47,478 nucleotides of DNA from Campylobacterales bacterium (GTDB taxonomy: Bacteria; Campylobacterota; Campylobacteria; Campylobacterales; QNZT01): NCBI GenBank assembly GCA_027023305.1, contig JALVVR010000048.1, forward strand, positions 1-47,478. Reading direction: 5' to 3'. The number at the start of each line of letters is the position of its first letter. The first letter of the stretch is position 1. A program made the position numbers and the translations under genes. Below the pieces are notes generated by a model that did not search any database, was not told where the DNA came from, and saw nothing but the letters and a program-made list of their open reading frames with translations. This document shows, in pieces, positions 1 to 7,818 of the stretch.

Positions 1-755
1 AGTTGAACAAACTTAAAACTACCTGCATTTCTTCCTGTTACAGCTATTATATCTTTTACTTTTGATTCATTTTCTAAAATTTTTTTTATTTTATCTATAC
101 TTTCATAATCTAAAGAAGCATCAAGCAATACTTTTATAGCTTCTTTTAAAATCTCAAAGCCACTATGAAAGATAAAGTAAACAACTACAACAACTGCTAT
201 TTTCTCAATAATAGGATATCCAAAATATTGACCAAATACACCTACTAAAACAACCAATGCTGTATAAAAATCTGTTTTTATATGTTCAGCATCTGCTAAA
301 AGACTAGGAGAATTTAATTCTATAGCTTTTTGTTTTTCCCACCTAGAGTAAAGAAAAGTTATCAAAACAGTTAAACCAATAACTACTACAGCAACTAAAA
401 GATTTTTTATTGGTTCAGATTTTCCAAAAAGTACATCTTTTGCTATCTCGTATCCAGCAAAGAAAATAGCAAATGCACTTACAAGTGCAACAAGATTTTC
501 TACCTTATAAAGACCTTGAGGAAAAAGTTTTGACTTTTTATTTGATATTACTATTCCTATATAAACACTAAGTGATGCTGCTAAATCTGAGAGAGAATGA
601 ACACCATCAGCTGTAAGTGCTGCACTACCAGATATCAAACCTCCTATTATCTTTATAACAGAGAGGATAAAATTTACCCCTACTGAGTAAAGTGAAATCT
701 TTTTTTTCTCGTCATGGTTTAATTGTTTTTTATTTTCAGTTACTGTTTTTGTCAT
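1..755 (-). CDS. Cation diffusion facilitator (CDF) family metal transporter, partial
   Basis: This reading frame starts at ATG 755-753 and runs off the left edge of the window, so the C-terminal end is missing (251 codons visible). Translation shows the CDF family hallmarks: a cytoplasmic N-terminus, an early membrane segment with ADGVHSLSD (metal-site Asp and His/Asp), further hydrophobic segments, and a later DAEHIKTD motif (HxxxD) that forms the other half of the transport site, followed by the start of the cytoplasmic C-terminal domain (KVLLDASLD). Known family role: proton-driven export of divalent metals (Zn, Fe, Co, Mn) from the cytoplasm. The start codon overlaps the stop of the preceding cytochrome gene by 4 bp (ATGA), so the two are translationally coupled and cotranscribed. 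The metal cannot be told from sequence. It is shorter than the family norm only because of the window edge. Confidence 0.9.
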   Translation of the reverse strand, partial: MTKTVTENKKQLNHDEKKKISLYSVGVNFILSVIKIIGGLISGSAALTADGVHSLSDLAASLSVYIGIVISNKKSKLFPQGLYKVENLVALVSAFAIFFAGYEIAKDVLFGKSEPIKNLLVAVVVIGLTVLITFLYSRWEKQKAIELNSPSLLADAEHIKTDFYTALVVLVGVFGQYFGYPIIEKIAVVVVVYFIFHSGFEILKEAIKVLLDASLDYESIDKIKKILENESKVKDIIAVTGRNAGSFKFVQ

Positions 756-1171
756 TTTTGCATACCTCTATGGTTTTGCATACCAAATCCTCTAAAATTT
801 GCTGGAGGAAAGTTATCAAACAACCACTTTGCTACCTCTTCTAACTCTTGTTCAGAGATATTTCCCTTTTGAGATGGCATCAAACCAAATCTTGCTATCT
901 TTTGTGGTTTGCAAATCGCTTTTTCTTTTGTAGGGTTTTGCACATAATCAACTATAAACTTAACTGCATACTCTTTTTTTGGATAAGTCATCTTAACATG
1001 TCTCATAACTCCCATTATAGGAGGAGCAACTAACTTTGAACTATCTTTTGGAAAAGTTTTTATATGGCACATACTACACTTTGCATCAAAGATTTTTTCA
1101 GCTTCACTTGCAAAAAGTGATGAAACCAATCCTAAAACTCCAATAGCTACTAAAATCTTTTTTATCTTCAT
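752..1171 (-). CDS. Small monoheme c-type cytochrome
   Basis: A 139-residue exported protein. I chose the ATG at 1171-1169 because an AAGGAG ribosome site lies at 1178-1183; an upstream in-frame start at 1201 has no such site. The N-terminus is a signal peptide (MKIKKILVAIGVLG... cleaved near FAS). One heme c motif, CSMCH, follows at about residue 32, and a later Met in the LMPSQ stretch is a plausible axial ligand, as in class I cytochromes c; EELEEVAKWLFDNFP resembles the C-terminal helix of this class. The C-terminus is rich in Met/His/Gln. It would act in the periplasm as an electron carrier or as part of a metal response. It overlaps the CDF transporter start by 4 bp, which links it to metal export, but I cannot say what it donates electrons to. 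Confidence 0.85.
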   Translation of the reverse strand: MKIKKILVAIGVLGLVSSLFASEAEKIFDAKCSMCHIKTFPKDSSKLVAPPIMGVMRHVKMTYPKKEYAVKFIVDYVQNPTKEKAICKPQKIARFGLMPSQKGNISEQELEEVAKWLFDNFPPANFRGFGMQNHRGMQK

Positions 1172-1215
1172 GATAATCTCCTTGATTTTGATTTTTAACA
1201 TTATTACATTTTTAT

Positions 1216-1260
1216 GTTAGCTAAATGTTAAGATTATGAATTAACGATAGCTTAACATAC
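1216..1260. promoter_or_regulatory. Candidate operator cluster between divergent cytochrome c and DUF2141 genes
   Basis: The 17-mer GTTAGCTAAATGTTAAG (1216-1232) is followed by the related inverted unit TTAACGATAGCTTAACAT (1241-1258). The same 17-mer with one mismatch occurs on the opposite strand at 2263-2279, in the next divergent intergenic region. Repetition near four divergent promoters suggests a binding site for one regulator. This is inference; the regulator is unknown. Confidence 0.5.
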
Positions 1261-1309
1261 TTTTTGAATAATTATTACTCTATTAAACAAATTATTTTAA
1301 GGAAAAAAT

Positions 1310-1735
1310 ATGAAAAAATTATTTTTTATTAGTAGTATATTTTGTTCTCTTGTTTCACTACAAGCTGAAAATTTGACAGTTATTGTAACTGGTTTAAAAA
1401 ATAGTAATGGACAAGTACAGATCTCTCTTTACAACAAAAATGGAACAATCCCTGATAAAGAGTTAAACAAGTACTATAAAACTGTAAAAGTCCCAATAAA
1501 TAATACACAAGCAAAAACAGTTTTTAAAGATTTACCAAAAGGTAGATATGCTGTAAGTGTATTTCATGACCAAAACAATAACAATAAAATAGATAAAAGT
1601 TTTTTGATTCCAAAAGAGGGTGTAGGTCTTTCAAATTTTAAGACAATTAACTTTTTTCATCCTCCAAGTTTTGAAAAAGCAAGTTTTTTGCTAGATAGTG
1701 ATAAAAAAGTTCAGATTAAAGTTATTTATTTTTAA
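1310..1735 (+). CDS. DUF2141 family secreted protein
   Basis: A 141-residue protein with a clear signal peptide (MKKLFFISSIFCSLVSLQA) and a mature region that matches the DUF2141 pattern: a beta-rich start (LTVIVTGLKNSNGQVQISLY), then GRYAVSVFHDQNNNNKID, and IPKEGVGLSN. The family is periplasmic or outer-membrane associated and has no proven function; an Ig-like beta-sandwich is expected. An AAGGA ribosome site precedes the ATG. It is transcribed divergently from the cytochrome c/CDF pair across an intergenic region containing the shared 17-bp motif, so it may answer to the same signal as the metal-export genes. A strong hairpin follows its stop codon. Confidence 0.8.
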   Translation: MKKLFFISSIFCSLVSLQAENLTVIVTGLKNSNGQVQISLYNKNGTIPDKELNKYYKTVKVPINNTQAKTVFKDLPKGRYAVSVFHDQNNNNKIDKSFLIPKEGVGLSNFKTINFFHPPSFEKASFLLDSDKKVQIKVIYF

Positions 1736-1737
1736 AT

Positions 1738-1770
1738 CCGAAATATGCAATAGAAAATTGCATATTTCGG
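1738..1770. terminator. Perfect 14-bp hairpin after the DUF2141 gene
   Basis: CCGAAATATGCAAT (1738-1751), a 5-base loop, and its exact complement (1757-1770) form a hairpin 3 bp after the stop codon. A long T-run does not follow directly on the plus strand, so it may act in both directions between the two convergent genes. Confidence 0.7.
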
Positions 1771-1778
1771 GTTAATAT

Positions 1779-1803
1779 CTTGCAGAGGCTAAAACTCTGC
1801 AAG
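1779..1803. terminator. Second hairpin between convergent genes
   Basis: CTTGCAGAG (1779-1787) and CTCTGCAAG (1795-1803) form a perfect 9-bp stem with a 7-base loop. It lies downstream of the minus-strand gene at 1817-2131 and next to the 14-bp hairpin, so it probably serves that gene. Confidence 0.6.
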
Positions 1804-1816
1804 AATTTACTTTCAT

Positions 1817-2131
1817 CTAAGCATAGATAGAAAAACTTGATGTATCTGTAGCAGACTGTGTAGTTTTAGATTGATCTAGCATACTTAAAAGAGTTTGAGC
1901 ATACTCATCACTACCCATAGAAGTTTTATCAACTTCTTTCATTTGAGATATCATCGATTGTCTATCTGTTTGAGATAGTGAACTCATCTTATCTCTAAGT
2001 GCTGTTCTATCTTCAGGTGATAAACTTTGCATAATATCTCTCATCCCATTCCCTTGCCCTTTACCAGCACCTCTCATACCTTGACCATGCATTTGCATTT
2101 GTTGCATAGATCCAGTTGCACCTACATTCAT
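1817..2131 (-). CDS. Small Met/Gln-rich protein of unknown function
   Basis: A 104-residue protein starting at ATG 2131-2129, chosen because GGAG lies 5-6 bases upstream; an earlier in-frame start at 2182 has no ribosome site and would add a low-complexity stretch. No signal peptide or membrane segment is seen. The N-terminus is rich in Met, Gln, Gly and His (GSMQQMQMHGQGMRGAGKG), which could bind soft metals such as copper. The rest is a helical region with LSPEDRTALRDKMSSLSQTDRQ, vaguely like the LTxxQRxx repeats of the Spy/CpxP family but without their export signal. Divergent from the TolC-RND operon over a shared regulatory region. I do not recognise the family. Confidence 0.65.
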   Translation of the reverse strand: MNVGATGSMQQMQMHGQGMRGAGKGQGNGMRDIMQSLSPEDRTALRDKMSSLSQTDRQSMISQMKEVDKTSMGSDEYAQTLLSMLDQSKTTQSATDTSSFSIYA

Positions 2132-2212
2132 AATGACTCCTTTTTGTTTTTTTATGTTATATAGCAAAAAAATTGTAACCAATATAACACCATTGTAGTT
2201 TATAAAACTTGT

Positions 2213-2279
2213 ATTAGCTAAACATTAACATTAGCTTAAAAAAATTATTTAAATTACTCTATCTTAACATTAAGCTAAC
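2213..2279. promoter_or_regulatory. Candidate operator cluster upstream of the RND efflux operon
   Basis: Contains TTAGCTAAACATTAAC (from 2214), CATTAGCTTAA just after it, and CTTAACATTAAGCTAAC (2263-2279). The last is the reverse complement, with one mismatch, of the 17-mer at 1216-1232. It lies 50 bp before the tolC-like start and probably controls both this operon and the divergent Met-rich gene. Confidence 0.5.
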
Positions 2280-2328
2280 GATAAAATACTATTATCTATT
2301 AAACTAACTAAATAAGGACTTTATATAA

Positions 2329-3654
2329 ATGAACAAAATAACAGTATTAATCCTCTTTTTTTTCATAACTCTTAGTGCTATGAGTCTTGATGAGACGATA
2401 AAAAAGGCTCTAAGACATAACAACTCTTTAAAAAAGGCTATTTTAGATAAAGAGATTGCAAAGAAAAATAAAGAGTTTAAAAAAGCATCTAATCTTGGTA
2501 GATTTGATTTAAAAGTAGATTATAACCACTATAACAAAGCAAGAACACTATCTCCACTCTCACCTATGGATATAGCTTCATCTCCAACAGGGGCTTATGA
2601 GATACCAACTACAAAAGATTTAATCTCTGCTGGGATAGTTTATAATGTTATTCTTTTTGATGGATTTAAAAAACAAAACTCTTATAAGATTTCAAGCCTA
2701 GCCCATAAAAGTTCACTTTTTAAAGTAAAGTTAGCAAAAGAGGAACTTATATACAATGTAAAAAGTTTATATCTATCTCTTTTATCACTTCAAGAGCAAC
2801 TAAATGCTCAAAAAAAGTTTGTAAACTCTCAAAAAAGGCTATACAACTATGTTTTAGCAAAGTATAAATTAGGAAGTAAATCAAGACTTGATCTTTTAGA
2901 GTCAAAAAACTCTTATACAAATGTACTCTCAACAAAAGAGAAAATCAAAGCAAATATAGAGATTTTAAAAGCTACTTTATCAAAAGCTATTGGCTCAAAC
3001 TTTGATAAAGCAGAAAAAATAAATGTTAGTTTCAAAAACGATATGGGAAAAACTCCAGATATTGAAAATCTAAGCAGATTAAAACTTACAAAATTTTCAC
3101 AAGATATAGCACAAAAAAAGATCCAATCTGCAAAATCTTTATACTATCCACAAGTCAATCTATCGGCATACTATGGATATAGCATGGGACCAAACTCCAC
3201 AACCAACACTCACCCTATAACACACAAAACATATTTAGAAAAAGGGGATTTTAACTCTGAAAATATATGGCAAGTAGGAGTCTCTTTAAAATGGAATGTT
3301 TATGATTTTGGAGCTAAAAGTGCAAATCTTCAAAAAGAAAAACTTAAACTAATGCAGTCAAAAATAGATACTGCTGAGATAAAATCAGAGATTATAAAAA
3401 ATCTAAAAGTAGCAAAGAGTAAATTAGCACTTGCAAAAGCTGATTATATCTCTTTAAAAAGTCAGTATAACCTACTAAAAGAGATACAAAAAGCTCAAAA
3501 AATCAAATATGAAAATGATGCTCTAACACTCACAGATCTTTTAGATACCAAAGCAAAAGAAGCGATTTCTTATGCAAAGATGATAAATGCAAAATATGAG
3601 TATCAAAAAGCAAAATACTATATAGAGTATCTTTTAGAAAAAGGGGAAAAGTAG
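2329..3654 (+). CDS. TolC-family outer membrane efflux protein
   Basis: 441 residues with a signal peptide (MNKITVLILFFFITLSAMS) followed directly by the TolC-type opening LDETIKKALRHNNSLKKA. The chain holds two long helical repeats rich in Lys, Leu and Ser with the family pattern (YNVKSLYLSLLSLQEQL, YKLGSKSRLDLLESKNSY in the first half; KWNVYDFGAKSANLQKEK and YENDALTLTDLLDTKAKE in the second). It would trimerise to form the outer-membrane channel and periplasmic tunnel of a tripartite pump. It is the first gene of an operon whose next two genes are the adaptor and the inner-membrane RND pump, with stop-to-start spacing of zero. Length is normal for the family. Confidence 0.92.
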   Translation: MNKITVLILFFFITLSAMSLDETIKKALRHNNSLKKAILDKEIAKKNKEFKKASNLGRFDLKVDYNHYNKARTLSPLSPMDIASSPTGAYEIPTTKDLISAGIVYNVILFDGFKKQNSYKISSLAHKSSLFKVKLAKEELIYNVKSLYLSLLSLQEQLNAQKKFVNSQKRLYNYVLAKYKLGSKSRLDLLESKNSYTNVLSTKEKIKANIEILKATLSKAIGSNFDKAEKINVSFKNDMGKTPDIENLSRLKLTKFSQDIAQKKIQSAKSLYYPQVNLSAYYGYSMGPNSTTNTHPITHKTYLEKGDFNSENIWQVGVSLKWNVYDFGAKSANLQKEKLKLMQSKIDTAEIKSEIIKNLKVAKSKLALAKADYISLKSQYNLLKEIQKAQKIKYENDALTLTDLLDTKAKEAISYAKMINAKYEYQKAKYYIEYLLEKGEK

Positions 3655-4722
3655 ATGAATATAAAAAAAACAGTATTAATTGGAGTTTCGATTTTAGTGG
3701 TTGTATCTGCAGCAATCTTTTTAAGAAGCCAAAAAAAGAGTGTTGATAATCTACCAGTAGCTAAAGAGTATCTAAAAAGTGTAGATGTAGTAAGAGTGAA
3801 AAAGGAAAAAATCTCACAAAAAAAAGAGTTTTTAGCACAAATCTTATCTTCTAAAAGTGCAAATATAGCTACAAAATTTGTAGCAAAAATAAAAAAGATT
3901 TATGTAAATGAAAATGATAAAGTAAAAAAAGGGGATCTGCTTATCTCTTTAGATGACAAAGATATTCTAGCAAATCTATCATCATTAAAAGAGCAAAAAA
4001 AGGCTTTGAGTCTTGATGTTCAAAATGCAAAAAATATTTTAAGCAGAAATACAAAACTTTATAAAATAGGAGCTATATCAAAAGAGGCTTATGATACTTC
4101 TAAAGCTATCTATCAAACTAAACTATCATCACTAAAAACAGTAGAAGAGAAGATAAACCAAACAAAAGCCAACCTCCAGTACCTAAATATAACTGCTCCT
4201 TTTGATGGAGTCATAGGCTCAAAGTTTTTAGATGCAGGTTCACTCGCCCCAGCTGGAAAACCTATTTTGAGCTTAAACTCTGATGATCAAAAACTTATCT
4301 TTTTATTTTCACAAAATGATAAAAAGATCACTAAAGGGCAAAAAATATTTTTAGAAGATAATGAGATAGGAAGAGTTTTAAAAATATATGATGATGCCAA
4401 AAACTCTCTTCTTGTAGCAGAGGTAAAACTAAAAAAACCTCTTCCTTTTGCAAATAAATCTTATAAAACTATACAAGTAGAGACTGATAGTCTATTGTCA
4501 TGCACACTTCCAACAAATGCTATTTTGCATAAAAAAGATGGAAATTTTATCATGATATATAAAGATGAAAAATTTGTTATAAGAAAAGTAAAAATTCTTT
4601 TAGAAAATCCTAAAAGAGTTGCTATCTCCTCTTGCCCCAATGAGTTAGTTGCTGTTGGTTCAGAAGCAAAACTCTCAATCCTTCCTACTTTTGGGAAAAT
4701 AATAGTAGATAAGGCTAAGTAA
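3655..4722 (+). CDS. RND efflux periplasmic adaptor (membrane fusion protein)
   Basis: 355 residues, start ATG immediately after the stop of the TolC-like gene. One N-terminal anchor segment (KKTVLIGVSILVVVSAAIFL) is followed by the HlyD/AcrA layout: a lipoyl-like half (VKKIYVNENDKVKKGDLLISLDD), a coiled-coil hairpin from about residue 105 to 175, the second lipoyl half (LNITAPFDGVIGSKFLDAGS, with the diagnostic APFDGVI), and a beta-barrel domain. It would link the inner-membrane pump to the TolC channel. No lipobox Cys is seen, so anchoring is by the transmembrane segment. Substrate cannot be deduced from it. Confidence 0.92.
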   Translation: MNIKKTVLIGVSILVVVSAAIFLRSQKKSVDNLPVAKEYLKSVDVVRVKKEKISQKKEFLAQILSSKSANIATKFVAKIKKIYVNENDKVKKGDLLISLDDKDILANLSSLKEQKKALSLDVQNAKNILSRNTKLYKIGAISKEAYDTSKAIYQTKLSSLKTVEEKINQTKANLQYLNITAPFDGVIGSKFLDAGSLAPAGKPILSLNSDDQKLIFLFSQNDKKITKGQKIFLEDNEIGRVLKIYDDAKNSLLVAEVKLKKPLPFANKSYKTIQVETDSLLSCTLPTNAILHKKDGNFIMIYKDEKFVIRKVKILLENPKRVAISSCPNELVAVGSEAKLSILPTFGKIIVDKAK

Positions 4723-4723
4723 C

Positions 4724-7700
4724 ATGAAAAAAGATTTTTCTATTGTAGATTTTTTACTTAAAAGACCTTATTTTATATTTTCTTTTTTGACACTCTTTTT
4801 GTTTTTGGGTGCAGTTGGATATAACAAGATAGATAGAAAACTATTTCCAGACTCAAACTATCCAACAATAGCAGTTGTAGTAGTTCAGCCTGGAGCTTCT
4901 GCAAAAAGTATGGCTTCAAATATAGCTATACCAGTAGAAGAGGAGTTATATACCCTAGATAAAGTAAGAAGAGTCTTTTCAACCACCATAGATGAAGTAA
5001 GTGTTATAAGTGCAGAGTTTGACTATGCAAAAGATATAGATACAGCTACAAGTGATGTAAGCAATGCTCTTGATAAGATAAAATCAAAACTTCCTAGCTC
5101 CATCCTATCTCCACAAATCATAAAAATCACTTCAGCAACTGCTCCCATCATCACTTATGCTATAAGTTCAAAAGATGGAAAAATCCCTCTTGAAGATATA
5201 AGACAACTTGCAAAAACCAAAATCAAACATGATCTTATAAGATTAGAAGGAATTGCAGGTGTAGATGTATTTGGAGGATATGAAAAAGAGATAGAGATTA
5301 TCGTTGATAAAGATAAACTTGATAAATACAACTTAAACTTAGCAACTATTGTAGCAAAGATAAAAGCAAATGATAATGACTTTGCGATAGGATTTATAAC
5401 TAGTAAAAACAGTAGATACCTCTTAAAATCAAAGGGTAAAAAAGATACTATCTCAAAACTAAAATCTATCTCTATCACAAAAGATATAAAGTTAGGAGAT
5501 ATTGCAAAGGTATATTTTGGGCATTATGAAAACTCGGCTGAGTATTATGGAAACTCTAACCACTCTATCGCTTTAGCAATTCAAAGAGCTGAGGATGCTG
5601 ATGTTGTAAAAAGTATAGATAAAGTTCAAAAAGAGATAGACAAACTAAAACAAAAATATAAAAATCTTGAGTTTACTATCACAGATACTCAAAAAGATAC
5701 TATTGTACAAAGTACAACAAATATGTTTGAATCTCTAAGAGATGCGATTGTGATGTCCACTATCGTTGTATTTTTCTTTTTAGCATCTTTTAGACAAGTT
5801 TTGGTTGTACTTGTAACTATCCCTCTTGTATATGCCTCGACAGTAGCTCTTATGTGGGTTATAGGTGTGGAGTTCAATGTAGTAACCCTAACGGCTATCA
5901 TACTAGCACTTGGACTGCTTTTAGATGATGCAGTAGTTGTGATGGAAAATATCGAAAGACACTATCGTGAATTAAATGATGAAATACACAAAGCCGTTTA
6001 TGAAGGTACAAAAGAGATCATGTTTGCAGATCTAAGTGGAACTATAACAACTATGATAGCTCTATCTCCTATGCTTTTTGTTGGTGGGTATCCTCAAACT
6101 ATATTTCAACCACTTGTGGGAACTCTTCTTTTGGCACTAGCAGCTTCATATATCATCTCTATCACAGCTGTTCCACTTCTTTCTTTAAAAATTCTTACTA
6201 TCAAATCCCCTATCATTTTAAAAAGTGAAGCTCTTTTTGAAAAATTTGTTGGTGGATTTAGTGAAGCTATCGCAAACTTTTTTGCAAATGCTGTCTCTTT
6301 AGCTATAAAGAAAAAAAGTGTTGCATTTGCTTATATATTAGTGCTTATCTTTTTATTTGTAACAAGTGTAAAAGGTCTTATGCCAATCGTTGGTCAAGAG
6401 TTGATGCCACCTATGGATACAGGTGGGGTTAAGATAAGTATCACAGTAGATCCAAACCTCCCAATAGAGGAGAGTAAAAAGATAGTACAAGAGGCAAACA
6501 AGATTATAAAAGAGCAAGGTGAACTTTTGTATCTATCTAGTGCTATTGGTAGCGAAGCTGGAGTTATGAGTATAGGAAGTGGTAGTGGGATAGATCATAT
6601 CAGCATAACTGCAACTTATGTAGATAGATACCACAGAAAAGAGAGTATTTGGGAGATAGAAAGAAGACTACGAGAGAAGTTAAACAAGATAAAAAATGTA
6701 AACACCGTAGATGTAGTGGATTATGGTGCTACTGCACTTGCAAGTTTGAGAGCAAATATAGATGTTACTTTATATAGTGATGATTTAAGCAAACTTCCAA
6801 AAGCAGGAGATATAGTAGCTGATGCGATGAAAAAAACTGGTGGAGTAGTATCAGTATCAAGAACTTGGCAAAACAATAAAAAAGTATATGAATTTGAGAT
6901 AGATGAGAAAAAAGCATCATATTATGGACTAACAAATGAAGATATCTCAAAACAACTTCAAATCTTCATAAGAGGAGCAAAAACTGCCTCTTTTTATCTA
7001 CAAAATAGTAGTGATTTTGGTGTAAGAGTTTGGGTAGATGAAGATAAAAGAGAGAGTATCGAAAACTTAAAATCCTATCTTATAAGCACTAAGAGGGGAA
7101 AAGTTCCACTTAGTGATCTTGTAACTTTAAAATTTATAGATGAACCTTCACTCATCACTAGAGAGGGATTAAAATATACCCTAAATGTATATGGATTTAG
7201 AGAAAAAGCTGCTATTTCACATATCATGAATAATTTTGAAGAAGCTTTCAAAGGAAAAGTTTTACCAGATGGAGTAGAGATGGAACAAACTGGAGATATA
7301 AAACAGTTTCAAAGTGCCGCAGGTAGAATGATAGGAGCTATCGCTTTTGCTGTTATACTTATACTTTTTACACTCATAGCACTCTTTAACTCTATAAAAA
7401 TATCTTTAATGATAATTTTTTCTATACCTCTAACTATAATAGGTGCTGCTTGGATGATGCTACTTTTGCACTATCATACATCTATGCCGGCTATGATGGG
7501 ATTTATACTCTTAAGTGGGATTATCGTAAACAATGCCATCTTGCTTATCCACTTTGCACTTGAAAAGATGCAAAACGGAGCAAATAAATTAGAAGCTATG
7601 ATTGAGAGTATAAAGATAAGAACAAGACCTGTTTTGATGACTGCTTTTGCAACCTCAGCAGGTATGCTTCCAGTCGCTCTTGGCTCGGCTATCGGGTTAG

Positions 7701-7813
7701 AGAGACTTGCCCCTCTTGGAGCAGTTGCTATCGGTGGACTTATAGTTGGAACATTTTTGACACTTTTGTTTATACCACTTGTGTTTGTTTGGAGTATGAA
7801 AGAAAAGTTATAA
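4724..7813 (+). CDS. RND-family efflux pump, inner-membrane component (AcrB/HAE1-like)
   Basis: 1029 residues, the normal size for AcrB-type pumps, with the twofold repeat of membrane and periplasmic halves. Visible motifs are the N-terminal RPYFIFSFLTLFL segment and KLFPDSNYPTIAV, the TM4 proton-relay motif GLLLDDAVVVMENIERH (paired Asp), and in the second half SGIIVNNAILLIHF and RTRPVLMTAFATSAGMLPVAL. Proton-driven export from the periplasm and inner membrane is the known role. The TM4 motif matches the hydrophobe/amphiphile type (DD) more than the heavy-metal CusA type (which has D with E elsewhere), so drugs, bile-like amphiphiles or sulfur compounds are as likely as metals. Start two bases after the adaptor stop. 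Transcription converges on the phoR-like gene with no evident terminator. Confidence 0.93.
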   Translation: MKKDFSIVDFLLKRPYFIFSFLTLFLFLGAVGYNKIDRKLFPDSNYPTIAVVVVQPGASAKSMASNIAIPVEEELYTLDKVRRVFSTTIDEVSVISAEFDYAKDIDTATSDVSNALDKIKSKLPSSILSPQIIKITSATAPIITYAISSKDGKIPLEDIRQLAKTKIKHDLIRLEGIAGVDVFGGYEKEIEIIVDKDKLDKYNLNLATIVAKIKANDNDFAIGFITSKNSRYLLKSKGKKDTISKLKSISITKDIKLGDIAKVYFGHYENSAEYYGNSNHSIALAIQRAEDADVVKSIDKVQKEIDKLKQKYKNLEFTITDTQKDTIVQSTTNMFESLRDAIVMSTIVVFFFLASFRQVLVVLVTIPLVYASTVALMWVIGVEFNVVTLTAIILALGLLLDDAVVVMENIERHYRELNDEIHKAVYEGTKEIMFADLSGTITTMIALSPMLFVGGYPQTIFQPLVGTLLLALAASYIISITAVPLLSLKILTIKSPIILKSEALFEKFVGGFSEAIANFFANAVSLAIKKKSVAFAYILVLIFLFVTSVKGLMPIVGQELMPPMDTGGVKISITVDPNLPIEESKKIVQEANKIIKEQGELLYLSSAIGSEAGVMSIGSGSGIDHISITATYVDRYHRKESIWEIERRLREKLNKIKNVNTVDVVDYGATALASLRANIDVTLYSDDLSKLPKAGDIVADAMKKTGGVVSVSRTWQNNKKVYEFEIDEKKASYYGLTNEDISKQLQIFIRGAKTASFYLQNSSDFGVRVWVDEDKRESIENLKSYLISTKRGKVPLSDLVTLKFIDEPSLITREGLKYTLNVYGFREKAAISHIMNNFEEAFKGKVLPDGVEMEQTGDIKQFQSAAGRMIGAIAFAVILILFTLIALFNSIKISLMIIFSIPLTIIGAAWMMLLLHYHTSMPAMMGFILLSGIIVNNAILLIHFALEKMQNGANKLEAMIESIKIRTRPVLMTAFATSAGMLPVALGSAIGLERLAPLGAVAIGGLIVGTFLTLLFIPLVFVWSMKEKL

Positions 7814-7818
7814 TCTTT

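Noticed and set aside
675..683. TACCCCTAC, a 9-base match to the CRISPR repeat core
   Set aside because: It lies in the coding sequence of the CDF transporter and the match does not extend; taken as chance.
2141..2200. TTGTAACCAATATAACA considered as a fourth Pho box
   Set aside because: The second half does not fit TGTAAYC at the 11-bp period, and no -10 follows at the right distance.
5155..5478. Minus-strand frame of 107 codons inside the RND pump gene
   Set aside because: It is antisense to a well-supported gene, with no ribosome site and no protein pattern; composition is that of a reverse-complement shadow.
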